A stretch of DNA of 64,000 bases, taken from JBBSAT01 sp046351235 (GTDB taxonomy: Bacteria; Myxococcota_A; Polyangia; Polyangiales; Sandaracinaceae). The stretch covers positions 104,257 through 168,256 of the forward strand of contig JAXLYV010000012.1 of the NCBI GenBank assembly GCA_046351235.1. Direction: 5' to 3'. The notes under the pieces are model-generated. The model was given only the letters and a program-made list of their open reading frames with translations. It had not been told where the DNA came from and searched no databases. A program made the position numbers and the translations under genes. Each line of letters begins with the position of its first letter. The stretch's first letter is position 1. Of the stretch, positions 53,545-61,943 are shown in pieces.

Positions 53545-53901
53545 ATGACCCATCCCCACAGTCGCTTGCTCGCGATCGTGATCTCGGCGCTCGCGCTCGC
53601 CACGGTGCCGCCGCTCACCTTCGCCGAGGACGGCGATTCGACCGAAGAGCACGTCGAGCGCTCGCCCACGCAAGCTCCTCCGCCGCCCCGCGCCGAGCGA
53701 CGCCCACACCGCCCGTTCCGCGACGCGGTGTGGACCAACGGCTTCTGGGAGTGGAACGGCCGCTCCTACGTCTGGCAAGACGGCTCGTGGGTGCGCCCCG
53801 AGCCCGGCCGCCGCTGGAGCCCCTATCGTTGGGAGCAGCGACGCGGACGCTGGTTCCTCGTGCCGGGCGGCTGGGTTCCCACGCACGAAGGCACGATCTG
53901 A
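53545..53901 (+). CDS. Exported WXXGXW-repeat protein
   Basis: 118 aa with a signal peptide (residues 1-27, ending TFAED). The mature part has an acidic/Pro-rich N-terminus and then Trp-centred repeats: AVWTNGFWEWNG, YVWQDGSWVRP and PGGWVPTHEG, resembling the WXXGXW (YXWV) motif of small exported or outer-membrane proteins of unknown role. It lies behind a consensus sigma-54 promoter, so expression probably depends on an enhancer-binding protein. The next gene starts nine bases after its stop. Confidence 0.72.
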   Translation: MTHPHSRLLAIVISALALATVPPLTFAEDGDSTEEHVERSPTQAPPPPRAERRPHRPFRDAVWTNGFWEWNGRSYVWQDGSWVRPEPGRRWSPYRWEQRRGRWFLVPGGWVPTHEGTI

Positions 53902-53909
53902 GGCGCGCG

Positions 53910-54236
53910 ATGCAGTCCATCAGCATCGTCCGTTCGCGCGAGCGCGCCCAGGAGATCGCGCGCGTGCTCGGCGCGCTCGGGGTCCAGGCGAGCGTGCACC
54001 CGAGCGCCATTCCATCCGAGCTCCCGCGTCGCGTGATGCGCGGGCCATGGTGGAGTCGATGGCTCTCGACCGGGCTGCGCGCACTGACCGGCGCGGGAGT
54101 CGACGAGGTCGACGCGGACGAGGAGCCTGCCCGCGACTACGTCCTCGTCGTGCGCGCGCAGGGCACGCACGCCTGGCAGCAGGCGATGCACGCGCTGCGC
54201 AACGCGGGGCTCGCCGACGAGATCGCGTACGGCTGA
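53910..54236 (+). CDS. Hypothetical protein, 108 aa, in the sigma-54 operon
   Basis: A small alpha/beta protein with no signal. SIVRSRERAQEIARVLGALGVQASVHPS opens like a ferredoxin-fold or DUF2007-like half domain (strand-helix-strand), and YVLVVRAQGTHAWQQAMHALR closes similarly, with an amphipathic Trp-rich region between. No catalytic residues stand out. It is co-directional with the WXXGXW gene (nine-base gap) and converges with the receiver gene (ten-base gap). Function unknown. Confidence 0.6.
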   Translation: MQSISIVRSRERAQEIARVLGALGVQASVHPSAIPSELPRRVMRGPWWSRWLSTGLRALTGAGVDEVDADEEPARDYVLVVRAQGTHAWQQAMHALRNAGLADEIAYG

Positions 54237-54245
54237 GCGACAGCG

Positions 54246-55106
54246 TCAGAGCGGACGCTGGCGTGAGCGCGCGGTGCGCAGGAGCGCGTCGCCCAGGATC
54301 GCTCGATCCTCCACGCGCCCGGCCACCCCGATGACCATGCGAGGCACGACGCGACCGGCCGCGCGGCAGAGCGTGCCCGCCTCGGAGCGCTCGCGCATGC
54401 GCGCCACCACCACGGCCGCCTCCGACGACGAGGTCTCCGGGAGCACGAGCACGAGCTCCCGCTCGCTCGCGCGGAACAAGTGATCGATCCCGCGGATGCA
54501 CTGGCGCACACTCGCCGCGAGCTCGCCCAGCAGATCCTCGACGCGCGCCGGCCCCACGGCGTCGACGAGCGCCTCGTGGTTCGACACCTCGAGCGAGACG
54601 CACGAGAGCGGGTGATCGAAGCGCGTCGCCCGCGTCATCTCGTACGCGAGCGTCGCCGGGAGCTGCACGGGGCTCCCCGCGCGCGAGAGCGGGTCGAGCC
54701 CCTCCTCACCGGTCGAGAGACGCTCGAGCCAGGCGCGGCGCAGCGTGTTGCGCACGCGCTGGTGGATCTCGAAGACCCGGTAGGGCCGCGAGAGGCAATC
54801 GTCGGCGCCGAGCTCGATCCCGAGCCGGCCCGCATCGGCGTCCGCGGAAGGCGCCGTCAAGAGCACCGGGATGGAGGAGAGCGAGGTGTCCGACTTGAGC
54901 GCGCGCAGCACGTCGAGCCCCCGCTCCCCCTCGAGCGACACGTCCACGAGCACGATGTCCGGGCGACGCGCGAGCGCAGCCTCGAGCGCGGCGGCGCGCT
55001 CCATCGCGGTCAGCACCGTGTGCCCCGCGGCTTCGCAGATCTCGCGGAGCAGCTGGAGATTGAGCGGATCGGACTCGGCAATCAGCACGACTGCAGGCAT
55101 CGTCAT
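54246..55106 (-). CDS. Receiver protein with degenerate GGDEF domain
   Basis: 286 aa from ATG 55106 (GGGGGACG upstream). The receiver domain (about 3-125) keeps the acidic pocket (ESD) and the phospho-acceptor in DIVLVDVSL, with the Thr in LLTAPS, but the conserved Lys-Pro is Arg-Pro (SRPYRVFE). The C-terminal part (about 160-286) has the GGDEF fold outline (RATRFDHPLSCVSLEVSN, GIDHLFRASERELVLVLPET), but the GG(D/E)EF signature reads RASEREL, so diguanylate synthesis is unlikely. It is probably a phospho-dependent protein-protein switch. It lies 52 bases after the sigma-54 activator gene on the same strand. Confidence 0.78.
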   Translation of the reverse strand: MTMPAVVLIAESDPLNLQLLREICEAAGHTVLTAMERAAALEAALARRPDIVLVDVSLEGERGLDVLRALKSDTSLSSIPVLLTAPSADADAGRLGIELGADDCLSRPYRVFEIHQRVRNTLRRAWLERLSTGEEGLDPLSRAGSPVQLPATLAYEMTRATRFDHPLSCVSLEVSNHEALVDAVGPARVEDLLGELAASVRQCIRGIDHLFRASERELVLVLPETSSSEAAVVVARMRERSEAGTLCRAAGRVVPRMVIGVAGRVEDRAILGDALLRTARSRQRPL

Positions 55107-55158
55107 CGTCCCCCTGGGCCGCGCGCTCGCACGCGGGTCCCTCCCACACCCGCCGCCT

Positions 55159-56424
55159 TCACTTGCGGCGCCCCACTTCGTCCAGGCCATACGCCTGGAC
55201 CTTGCGAATCAGGTTCCGGCGGCTGATCCCCAGCTCTTGCGCCGCCTTCGTCTTGTTGCCGCGCGCGCGCTTGAGCTCGTCGGTGATCATGCGGCGCTCG
55301 AGCGCTTCCACCACGTCGGGCATCTTGCCCGTCAGATCGATTCCCGACGGCGGCGTGGCGCCCGCGGTCACGGGCGGCGCGGCGACCGAGGGCATCGCCG
55401 AGGCCGGCGCGGGCGGTGCCGGCGCGGCCACCGGCGCGACCGCAGGCACCGAGACGCGGATGCTCTCGGTCGTGCCGATGCGGCGCTTGCCGATCGCCGA
55501 GCTCAGGAGATCTTCGTCGATCACGCGCTCGTCGCCCGAGAGCACCCAGAGGCGCTCCATCTCGTTCTCGAGCTCGCGCACGTTGCCGGGCCACTCGTGG
55601 CCCGCGAGGCGCTCGAGCGCACGCGGCGTGAGGAGCTTCTCGCGCTTGTCGCGCTTGCCGAGGCGCGCGAGGAAGTACTGCACGAGCACCGCCACGTCGC
55701 CGGCACGCTCGCGCAGCGGCGGCACGCGCAGCGAGACGACGTGCAAGCGGTAGTAGAGGTCCTCGCGGAAGCTCCCCTGCTTGACCATCGTGGCGAGGTC
55801 GCGGTTCGTGGCCGCGATGATGCGCACGTCGACCTTCTTCGGCTCCGTCCCGCCGACGGGCATGAACGTGCCTTCCTGCAGCACGCGCAGGAGCTTCACC
55901 TGGAGGGCGGGCGACATGTCGCCGACCTCGTCCATGAAGAAGGTGCCGCCGTCGGCGACCTCGAAGAGCCCCTGCTTCTCCGTCACCGCGCCCGTGAACG
56001 CCCCGCGCCGGTGCCCGAACATCTCGCTCTCGAGCAAGTTGTCGTTGAACGCGCTGCAGTTCGTGGCGACGAACTGCTTGGAGCCGCGGCGCGACGACTG
56101 GTGGATGCTGCGCGCGACGAGCTCCTTGCCGGTGCCGTTCTCACCCAGGATCAGCACCGTCGCGTCGCTGTTCTTGATGCGGTCGAGCATCTTGAAGAGC
56201 GCGAGCATCGGCGGGCTGTGCCCGATGATGACGGGATGCCCCGTGGGCCCCGGATCGGGGCGCCGCGCGCTGCGCTCGGCGATCTCCCGGAGCGCCACGG
56301 CCAAGACCCGCTGCGCGAGGGTCTCGTCGTCTTCCGTCCCCGCCAGCTCGACCGCGAGCGAGCCGCCCGTGGGAAGACCGGTGGTGACGCGTGCCCCGGA
56401 GACTAGCGACTCGTTCTCCGCCAT
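55159..56424 (-). CDS. Sigma-54-dependent transcriptional activator (AAA+, Fis HTH)
   Basis: 421 aa from ATG 56424. The AAA+ domain (about 75-310) has Walker A GENGTGKELVAR, the sigma-54-contacting RRGAFTGAV, Walker B GGTFFMDEVGDMS, the Arg finger region REDLYYRLHVVSLRVPPLRER and the WPGNVRELENE sensor-2 motif. A Pro/Ala linker leads to a Fis-type HTH (about 375-415; KTKAAQELGISRRNLIRKVQ). The N-terminal segment is short (about 60 residues) and has no receiver or GAF domain, so regulation may come from the adjacent receiver protein or be constitutive. The sigma-54 promoter at 53473 is a candidate target. Confidence 0.92.
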   Translation of the reverse strand: MAENESLVSGARVTTGLPTGGSLAVELAGTEDDETLAQRVLAVALREIAERSARRPDPGPTGHPVIIGHSPPMLALFKMLDRIKNSDATVLILGENGTGKELVARSIHQSSRRGSKQFVATNCSAFNDNLLESEMFGHRRGAFTGAVTEKQGLFEVADGGTFFMDEVGDMSPALQVKLLRVLQEGTFMPVGGTEPKKVDVRIIAATNRDLATMVKQGSFREDLYYRLHVVSLRVPPLRERAGDVAVLVQYFLARLGKRDKREKLLTPRALERLAGHEWPGNVRELENEMERLWVLSGDERVIDEDLLSSAIGKRRIGTTESIRVSVPAVAPVAAPAPPAPASAMPSVAAPPVTAGATPPSGIDLTGKMPDVVEALERRMITDELKRARGNKTKAAQELGISRRNLIRKVQAYGLDEVGRRK

Positions 56425-56524
56425 CCGCGAGGCGATCGAGTAGCACGCGCCCACGAGGCGCGCCGCTCTGAAATGCGCGAGCTTGGCGCGCTGCGTCGTA
56501 GGGGAAGCGCCTCGGGCGGCGCGA

Positions 56525-57091
56525 TCACTCCGCCGACGCGCTGACGATCCGCGCCGAGCGGACGGCGATGCGGTAGGCGAGCGCGGCGCGGCCGTCGAAG
56601 CGGGGATCGGTGACACCCCAGGCGCGCATGCGCGCGAGCGCATCGCGGTGCATCGAGAGGCTCGCGTAGAGGCGCTCCGTGCACCCGCGGGCGGGGACCG
56701 CCGTCACGCTCGAGCCCTCGGCCGTGCCGAGCGAGCGCGCGCACTGGGAGAGCGCCACCTCGGCGACGCTCAGGGCGTCGTCCACGCGGCCGGTGCGCTC
56801 GTAGGCGCGGGCGAGGCGATGCTCGACGCCGGGGTCGTTCATCACGTCGGGCTCGGCCGCCGTGAGTGTGGCGACCGCGAACTCGGGGTGGTCGAGATCG
56901 AGGTAGGCGTCGGCGAGCGCCTCGGCCAGCGCGGCGTTGCCGTGATCGTGGGCGAAGCGGTCCTCGAGCTGCGCCAGCGAGCGCGTGGCCTCGGCGTTGG
57001 GATCGAGCGCGGCGCTCGGCTCGGCCCAGGTCAGGCCGGCCCAGATGAAGCAGAGCACGAGGAGGATGCCGACGTTGAGCTTGATCTCCAC
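56525..57091 (-). CDS. TPR-like protein with N-terminal anchor
   Basis: 188 aa. A hydrophobic N-terminal segment (residues 5-23, NVGILLVLCFIWAGLTWAE) is a signal anchor or uncleaved signal peptide. The rest is helical with TPR-like spacing (RFAHDHGNAALAEALADAYL, GVEHRLARAYERTGRVDDAL). A Cys pair (QCARSLG, RGCTERL) may form a disulfide. It is 122 bases upstream of rsmB's end region and is not clearly in an operon. Function unknown. Confidence 0.65.
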   Translation of the reverse strand: MEIKLNVGILLVLCFIWAGLTWAEPSAALDPNAEATRSLAQLEDRFAHDHGNAALAEALADAYLDLDHPEFAVATLTAAEPDVMNDPGVEHRLARAYERTGRVDDALSVAEVALSQCARSLGTAEGSSVTAVPARGCTERLYASLSMHRDALARMRAWGVTDPRFDGRAALAYRIAVRSARIVSASAE

Positions 57092-57213
57092 CGTGCTTGT
57101 TCCCTTCTCGTTCGTACGGGGCGAGCCGTTTCCGCGTGGTCAGACAGCGAGGCCCCGTCGAAGTTCCCGCGCTTCGTTCGATTCTTCGTACGACCCATCC
57201 TTGGCCAGATTCC

Positions 57214-58566
57214 CTACGAAGAAAAGGCGGCCGGGAACGAGAGGAGGGCGGCGGTGTAGGCGTCCGCGCCGAGCGCGGGATCGGCCCACGGCCCGATCCG
57301 CACCATTCCGTCTTCTTCCGTCACGCCTTCGAGGCGCTCCAAGCGCGCAGCCGTCGCCGTGGCGAGGAAGCGTTGGATCACCTCGACGCCTTCTTCGCGC
57401 GTAGGTGAGCAAACGGCATACACGAGGCGCCCGCCCGGCCGGACGAGCCGCGCTGCCTGCGTGAGGATGGCGAGCTGCGTCTCGGCCATGCGGGCCGGAT
57501 CGCCCGCGCCTGCGCGCAAGAGGATCTCCGGCCGGCGCGCGAGCGTGCCGAGGCCCGTGCACGGCGCATCGACCAGCACGCGATCGAAGGAGGCGGGCGC
57601 GAGACCGGCCAACCCCACGGTGAGATCGGCCGCGCGCGTCTCGAGCGGGACCTTCGCGAGGCCCAGCCGTGCGAGCTCGGGCCGGATGCGATCGAGCTTC
57701 GGCTCGTGCAGATCGAGCGCGGCGATCGCGCCCTTCTCTCCGACGGCGCGCGCGAGCACCGCCGTCTTGCCACCGTGGCCCGCGCAGACGTCGGCCACGC
57801 GATCGCCCTCTCGCGCCCCGACGAGGAGCGCGAGCGCCTGCGAGCCCTCCTCCTGCACGCCGAACGCGCCTTCGGCGTACCCCGGCAGCGCGCGCGGATC
57901 GCCCGCGTGTCGCACGAGCAGCGCGCGCGGCGAGATCGCGCCGAGCCGCACCTCGGACTCGGGCCGCGCCTCGCGGATCTTCTGCGCGAGCGCGTCGCGA
58001 TCGCCCTCGGCCCGCAGCCCGAGCGGTGGTGCGAGCGCGAGCGTCGATGCGAGCGCGGCGGCGCGGGTCTCGCCCACGCCCCGCACGAGCACCGCACGGA
58101 GCGCCGACGGCAAGCGCGCGCCGAGCACGATCGGCGCGGACGCGATGCGCCGCAGGATCGCGTTCACGAAGCGCGAGAGCCCTTCACCCCGCTCGCGTCG
58201 CACGATGCCGACCGCGCTCGAGACGATCGCGTGGGCCTGATCGCGATGCCCCGCGAGCTCGACGACCGCGACGGCGAGCGCCGCGTGCGTGAGCGGCTCG
58301 AGCGGCTGCTTCTTCGGGCGATGGCGATCGATCTCGGCGTCGATCGCCGCGAGCGAGCGCACGGCGGCGTAGGAGAGGTCGGTCGCCCTCGCGGCCTCGC
58401 GCGGCGGGAGATCGGCGCGCGAGAGCGCGCGATCGAGCGCGGGCGCGATCCACGCGGCGTCGGCGAGCACGCGCGCGATCACCGCGGTGGCGACCTCGCG
58501 CCCCGAGCGCGCGCCCTCGCTGCCTCCACGACGCGGCGGAGCGCCTCTCGTCTTCGGCGCGCTCAT
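57214..58566 (-). CDS. rsmB: 16S rRNA m5C967 methyltransferase RsmB
   Basis: 450 aa from ATG 58566, overlapping the upstream protease stop by four bases. The N-terminal NusB-like RNA-binding domain (about 25-160) is followed by a class I methyltransferase fold with VADVCAGHGGKTAVLA (SAM loop). Catalytic cysteines lie in VDAPCTGLGTLARRPE (motif IV) and YAVCSPTREEG (motif VI), the two-cysteine RNA m5C pattern. It methylates C967 of 16S rRNA. The overlap with a membrane protease gene is unusual for rsmB, which more often sits beside fmt or def. Confidence 0.88.
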   Translation of the reverse strand: MSAPKTRGAPPRRGGSEGARSGREVATAVIARVLADAAWIAPALDRALSRADLPPREAARATDLSYAAVRSLAAIDAEIDRHRPKKQPLEPLTHAALAVAVVELAGHRDQAHAIVSSAVGIVRRERGEGLSRFVNAILRRIASAPIVLGARLPSALRAVLVRGVGETRAAALASTLALAPPLGLRAEGDRDALAQKIREARPESEVRLGAISPRALLVRHAGDPRALPGYAEGAFGVQEEGSQALALLVGAREGDRVADVCAGHGGKTAVLARAVGEKGAIAALDLHEPKLDRIRPELARLGLAKVPLETRAADLTVGLAGLAPASFDRVLVDAPCTGLGTLARRPEILLRAGAGDPARMAETQLAILTQAARLVRPGGRLVYAVCSPTREEGVEVIQRFLATATAARLERLEGVTEEDGMVRIGPWADPALGADAYTAALLSFPAAFSS

Positions 58567-60230
58567 CCGTCCTCGAAGAGCGCGACGAGATCGGGCCAGC
58601 GGCGCTCGATGTCGTTCTTGAACGCGATCACCGCGAGCCCGAGGATCATCACGAGCCCCACGAGCGAGGCCGCCGTGCGAAGGCGCGTCGAGACCGGCCG
58701 CCGCGTCGCCGCCTCGAAGAGCAGGAACACGAGCTGCCCGCCGTCGAGCACCGGGATGGGCAAGAGATTGATGAGCCCGAGGTTCAGCGAGATGAACGCC
58801 ATGAACGAGAGGAAATCGCGCGGCCCGCCGCTCGCCGCGATGCCGGCCTGCGAGGCGATCTCGATCGGCCCGCCGATCGTGCGCGTCGTCAGGCGCCCCT
58901 GGACCAGGCGCACCATCGACATGAAGGTGAGCTCGAGCATCTCGCTCGTGCGGTCCCACGCCTCGCGCATCGCGTAGCGGAAGATCGCCGGGTTCGGCAC
59001 CGGCTCGGGCAAGGTCGCCGGCGCCCAGTTGTAGATCTGCGGGGTGAACAAGGCGATCGCCTCGCCATACTCGAGCGAGGCGGGATCGCGCTCGATCGAG
59101 AGGCGGCGCGTCACGATCTGGTCGCCGCGGCGCAGCGTGATCTCGTGCTCGAGGTCGCCCTGGCGCTGGAGGTCCTCGACGAACTGCGACCAGAGGCGCA
59201 CCGGCTGGCCATCGAGCGAGACGATGCGATCGCCCGGCAGGATCCCCGCGCGGTGCTCGGGCGAGCCCACGCGCACGCGCGCCACGTAGAGGTCCGAGGG
59301 CTCGAGCCCCGCGCGCAAGAGGCCGCTGCCGGGCCCTGGCTCGGGCGTGAGCGTGGCGACGTGCGGCTCGTAGAGCTCGAGATCGAAGACGCCCGCGAGC
59401 GGGCCGGTCACGCGCGTCGGCCGCAGGTACGTGACCGGGATCATCGAGCCGCGGTTGCCGTCGATCACCGCCGCGAGATCGCGGAACGACTCCACGGGGC
59501 GCCCGCCCGCCGCCACGATGCGATCGAAGGTGCGCAGGTGCGCCGCGGCCGCCGGGCTCGAGGGCGACACGACGCCGATCACCGCGAGCGGCGTGAGCGG
59601 CGAGACACCGATGCGGCCCACGTCCTCGCTCAGCTGCAGAGGCCGCTGCTCGGTCGCGAGCGTGGGCGTCAGGTGCGTCACGATCTCTTCGTCTCCGCGC
59701 TGCACGCGGATCTCGAGCTCGCGCCCCGCCGCCGGTCGCACGTAGAGGCCGAGCTCGTAGAACGTGCGCACTTCGTTGCCGTCGATCGAGAGCACGCGAT
59801 CGCCCGGGAGCAGGTGCCCGTCGGCGGGACGCCCCGGGATCACCGTGCCGACGTACGCCGGCGTCTGCTGCCCATCACCGAGGAAGACGACGAAGTAGAG
59901 CAGGAGCGGGAACAGGAGGTTCATCGTCGGCCCGGCGAGCACGATCAAGATGCGCTTCCAGAGCGCCTGGTCGCCGAACGAGCGGCCCTCGTCGGCCGGC
60001 TTCTTCTGCGTCTCGTCGCCCTCGCCGAGCATGCGCACGTAGCCGCCGAGGGGCAGCATGGCGATCACGTACTCGGTCTCGCCGCGCCGGAGGCTGGCGA
60101 TCGGCGGGCCGAAGCCGAGCGAGAACTTCAGCACCTTCACGCCGAAGGCCTTCGCGAGGATGAAGTGCCCCAGCTCGTGAACGGTGATGAGCACGCCCAC
60201 GAGGACGATGAACGAGAGGACTTCAGTCAT
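58563..60230 (-). CDS. rseP: Site-2 intramembrane metalloprotease RseP/M50 with three PDZ-like domains
   Basis: 555 aa from ATG 60230, about 100 longer than E. coli RseP. TM1 holds HELGH at residues 18-22 (zinc His pair and Glu). GYVRMLGEGDE and LAGPTMNLLFPLLLYFVVFL follow. The third zinc-site motif is NLLPIPVLDGGQLVFLL near the C-terminus. Between the membrane parts are three PDZ-like modules instead of two (AYVGTVIPGRPADGHLLPGD, then AVIGVVSPSSPAAAAHL, then LYVARVRVGSPEHRAGILPG). It cleaves membrane-embedded anti-sigma factors or signal-peptide remnants after a site-1 cut. It is overlapped by the SRAP gene upstream and rsmB downstream. Confidence 0.9.
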   Translation of the reverse strand: MTEVLSFIVLVGVLITVHELGHFILAKAFGVKVLKFSLGFGPPIASLRRGETEYVIAMLPLGGYVRMLGEGDETQKKPADEGRSFGDQALWKRILIVLAGPTMNLLFPLLLYFVVFLGDGQQTPAYVGTVIPGRPADGHLLPGDRVLSIDGNEVRTFYELGLYVRPAAGRELEIRVQRGDEEIVTHLTPTLATEQRPLQLSEDVGRIGVSPLTPLAVIGVVSPSSPAAAAHLRTFDRIVAAGGRPVESFRDLAAVIDGNRGSMIPVTYLRPTRVTGPLAGVFDLELYEPHVATLTPEPGPGSGLLRAGLEPSDLYVARVRVGSPEHRAGILPGDRIVSLDGQPVRLWSQFVEDLQRQGDLEHEITLRRGDQIVTRRLSIERDPASLEYGEAIALFTPQIYNWAPATLPEPVPNPAIFRYAMREAWDRTSEMLELTFMSMVRLVQGRLTTRTIGGPIEIASQAGIAASGGPRDFLSFMAFISLNLGLINLLPIPVLDGGQLVFLLFEAATRRPVSTRLRTAASLVGLVMILGLAVIAFKNDIERRWPDLVALFEDG

Positions 60231-60831
60231 CCGAGGGCCGCGCGCGGTCGAGCATACGCGGCGCGTCCGCATGCCGCACCCGCGAGAGGATCGCCTCGGG
60301 ATCTTCGTCGGCGGCGAGCCAACGCGCGCGCAGGCCAGGGGGCACGACGAGCGGCATCCGGTGGTGGAACGGGCGCACGTCGCGGCTCGCAGCCGTGGTG
60401 AGGATGACGAAGCGCGCGGGCGCGCCGTCCTCGGGCGGGAGATAGAGCCCCGCCATCGTGAAGAGCGCCGGGCCTTCTTCCTCGGCCTTCGCGAGCAGGT
60501 GGTGTGCGCGCTTGCCCTTCGGGCCCGACCACTCGTGGAAGGCGTGGGCCGGGAGCAGGCAGCGGCGCTCCGCCAACGCCTCGGACGCGCCCTCGGTGCG
60601 GGCGGCGCTCTCCGACCGCGTGTTCAGGTGGATCCGCTCCTTCGGCATCGAGGGCGGCCAGCCGAACTTCATCGGGACGAGCCAGCGCTCACCGGCGGGG
60701 CCCGCGATCAACGCCGGCGCCACGTCGGTCGGCGCGATCGTGGCGCGCGGGGGGATGTCCCCGCGCACCGCGGCCTCCAGCTCCTCGGCGAGGCGCTGGG
60801 GCGAGGTCTCGACGTCGTAGCGAGCACACAT
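60223..60831 (-). CDS. SOS response-associated peptidase-like protein (SRAP, HMCES/YedK family)
   Basis: 202 aa. After Met removal the N-terminus is Cys (MCARYD), the residue that crosslinks to abasic sites in single-stranded DNA. Further SRAP blocks are LVPMKFGWPPS, LNTRSESA (Asn/Arg), CLLPAHAFHEW (Glu) and HHRMPLVV (His). The family shields and resolves abasic sites at replication forks. It overlaps the protease start by eight bases, so the two are co-translated despite unrelated roles. It diverges from the 261-aa gene at 60903. Confidence 0.9.
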   Translation of the reverse strand: MCARYDVETSPQRLAEELEAAVRGDIPPRATIAPTDVAPALIAGPAGERWLVPMKFGWPPSMPKERIHLNTRSESAARTEGASEALAERRCLLPAHAFHEWSGPKGKRAHHLLAKAEEEGPALFTMAGLYLPPEDGAPARFVILTTAASRDVRPFHHRMPLVVPPGLRARWLAADEDPEAILSRVRHADAPRMLDRARPSDD

Positions 60832-60902
60832 GACCCGCAGCCTACGAGGAAACGCGTTTCATGGCTCGACGGTGGCGGTGGTCGTGGCATCATCGCGGGC
60901 GG

Positions 60903-61688
60903 ATGACGAGGGGACGAGCCGAGACCGGAGAGAAGAAGGCGCGCAAGCCCGCGGCGTCGCGTGGCGGAGCCGCGAAGACGAACGGTCACGCGCACGACGA
61001 CGTGGCGCCGATCCCGGCTCGCTTGTCGCGGGCCGAGCGCGCAGTCGCCGACGACCGCCAGCGGCGCATCGACGAGGTCTGCGCGGCCTGGGCGGCGATC
61101 GTCGCCGAGCGCATGGCCGCCGATCAGCAGTTCGCCGAGCTCTACGAGGCCTACGGGAACCGCAGCACGGACCTGCGCGGCCTCTTCGCCTGGGACGCGC
61201 TGCACGCGGCCGAGGCGCACCTCTCGCTCGTGAACTCCGCCATCGCGCGGCACCTCTCCGACGACGGGCGCGGCGATCCGCGCGCAATCCTCGCCGACCT
61301 GCGCTGGGAGCAGCGAAAGCTCGCCGCCGTCTACGCGGTGAACGCGTTCGTCGCCGTGCTGAACCAGATGTCGCCGCAGAAGGCGAAGTGGATCCAGATG
61401 GAGGAGTTCGATCCGCGGATCGCCGTCCTCTCGCTGGCCCACCAGACGCTGGGCTATGCGCTCGACGCGCTTCGCGTGGAGTCCCCCGGCGATCTGACCG
61501 AGCACATCCTCAAGGCGAGCCAGGACCAGACGGTCTGGGCCGTCGAGCCGGAGAACGATCCGCACCGCCTGAACGCCGCCGCGTATGCAGCGGCCGCGTT
61601 CTTCCGGTCGATCGACGCGAGCGAGCTCGTGACGGCCGAGGAGATCGGCTCGCTCTACGTGACGCGCGCCAAGAGCCGCGCGCGCTGA
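60903..61688 (+). CDS. Hypothetical helical protein ending in repeat family 2
   Basis: 261 aa from ATG 60903 (an ATG at 60861 is in frame but weak). The N-terminus is basic and Ala-rich (RAETGEKKARKPAASRG), followed by a mostly helical soluble protein with many Ala/Leu/Glu heptads (ERAVADDRQRRIDEVCAAWA, WDALHAAEAHLSLVNSAIAR, LRWEQRKLAAVYAVNAFVAV). No signal or enzyme motif. It may be a DNA- or RNA-associated scaffolding protein judging by the basic tail, but this is inference. The stop codon is the first three bases of repeat family 2, copy A. Confidence 0.6.
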   Translation: MTRGRAETGEKKARKPAASRGGAAKTNGHAHDDVAPIPARLSRAERAVADDRQRRIDEVCAAWAAIVAERMAADQQFAELYEAYGNRSTDLRGLFAWDALHAAEAHLSLVNSAIARHLSDDGRGDPRAILADLRWEQRKLAAVYAVNAFVAVLNQMSPQKAKWIQMEEFDPRIAVLSLAHQTLGYALDALRVESPGDLTEHILKASQDQTVWAVEPENDPHRLNAAAYAAAAFFRSIDASELVTAEEIGSLYVTRAKSRAR

Positions 61689-61782
61689 ATCTCTAGGGGC
61701 GCTGGGCGCGCCCCTCGGCGGACCGGCGGAGCCGGATCCGCCTCACCCCGGCTCCGCTTCGCTGCGCTCGCGAGCGAGACGC
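61686..61782 (+). repeat. Repeat family 2, copy A (stop-codon anchored, three hairpins)
   Basis: Hairpin 1 (61695-61715) has an 8-bp AGGGGCGC/GCGCCCCT stem and a TGGGC loop. Hairpin 2 (61717-61742) has outer arms GGCGGA/TCCGCC, inner arms CCGGC/GCCGG and a bulged A. A third dyad follows (TCGCT/AGCGA around GCGCTCGCG). The same order occurs in copy B at 63838, where the outer stem of hairpin 2 differs but still pairs. It starts at the TGA of the upstream gene. Confidence 0.85.
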
Positions 61783-61943
61783 GGCGGGCTCGCGCGGGGG
61801 ACTCGTCGTCGCCGCAACTCGTGCCGCGCGGACGCGCGCGTCGTTCGCGCGCTGGCCCTCGGATCTTCCTGGCGCAGCGGCCGCCAATCTGCGCGCGACG
61901 CTCCATCGCGGCCGCGCAACCCCCGGCTCGGCGGCGGGCGGGC

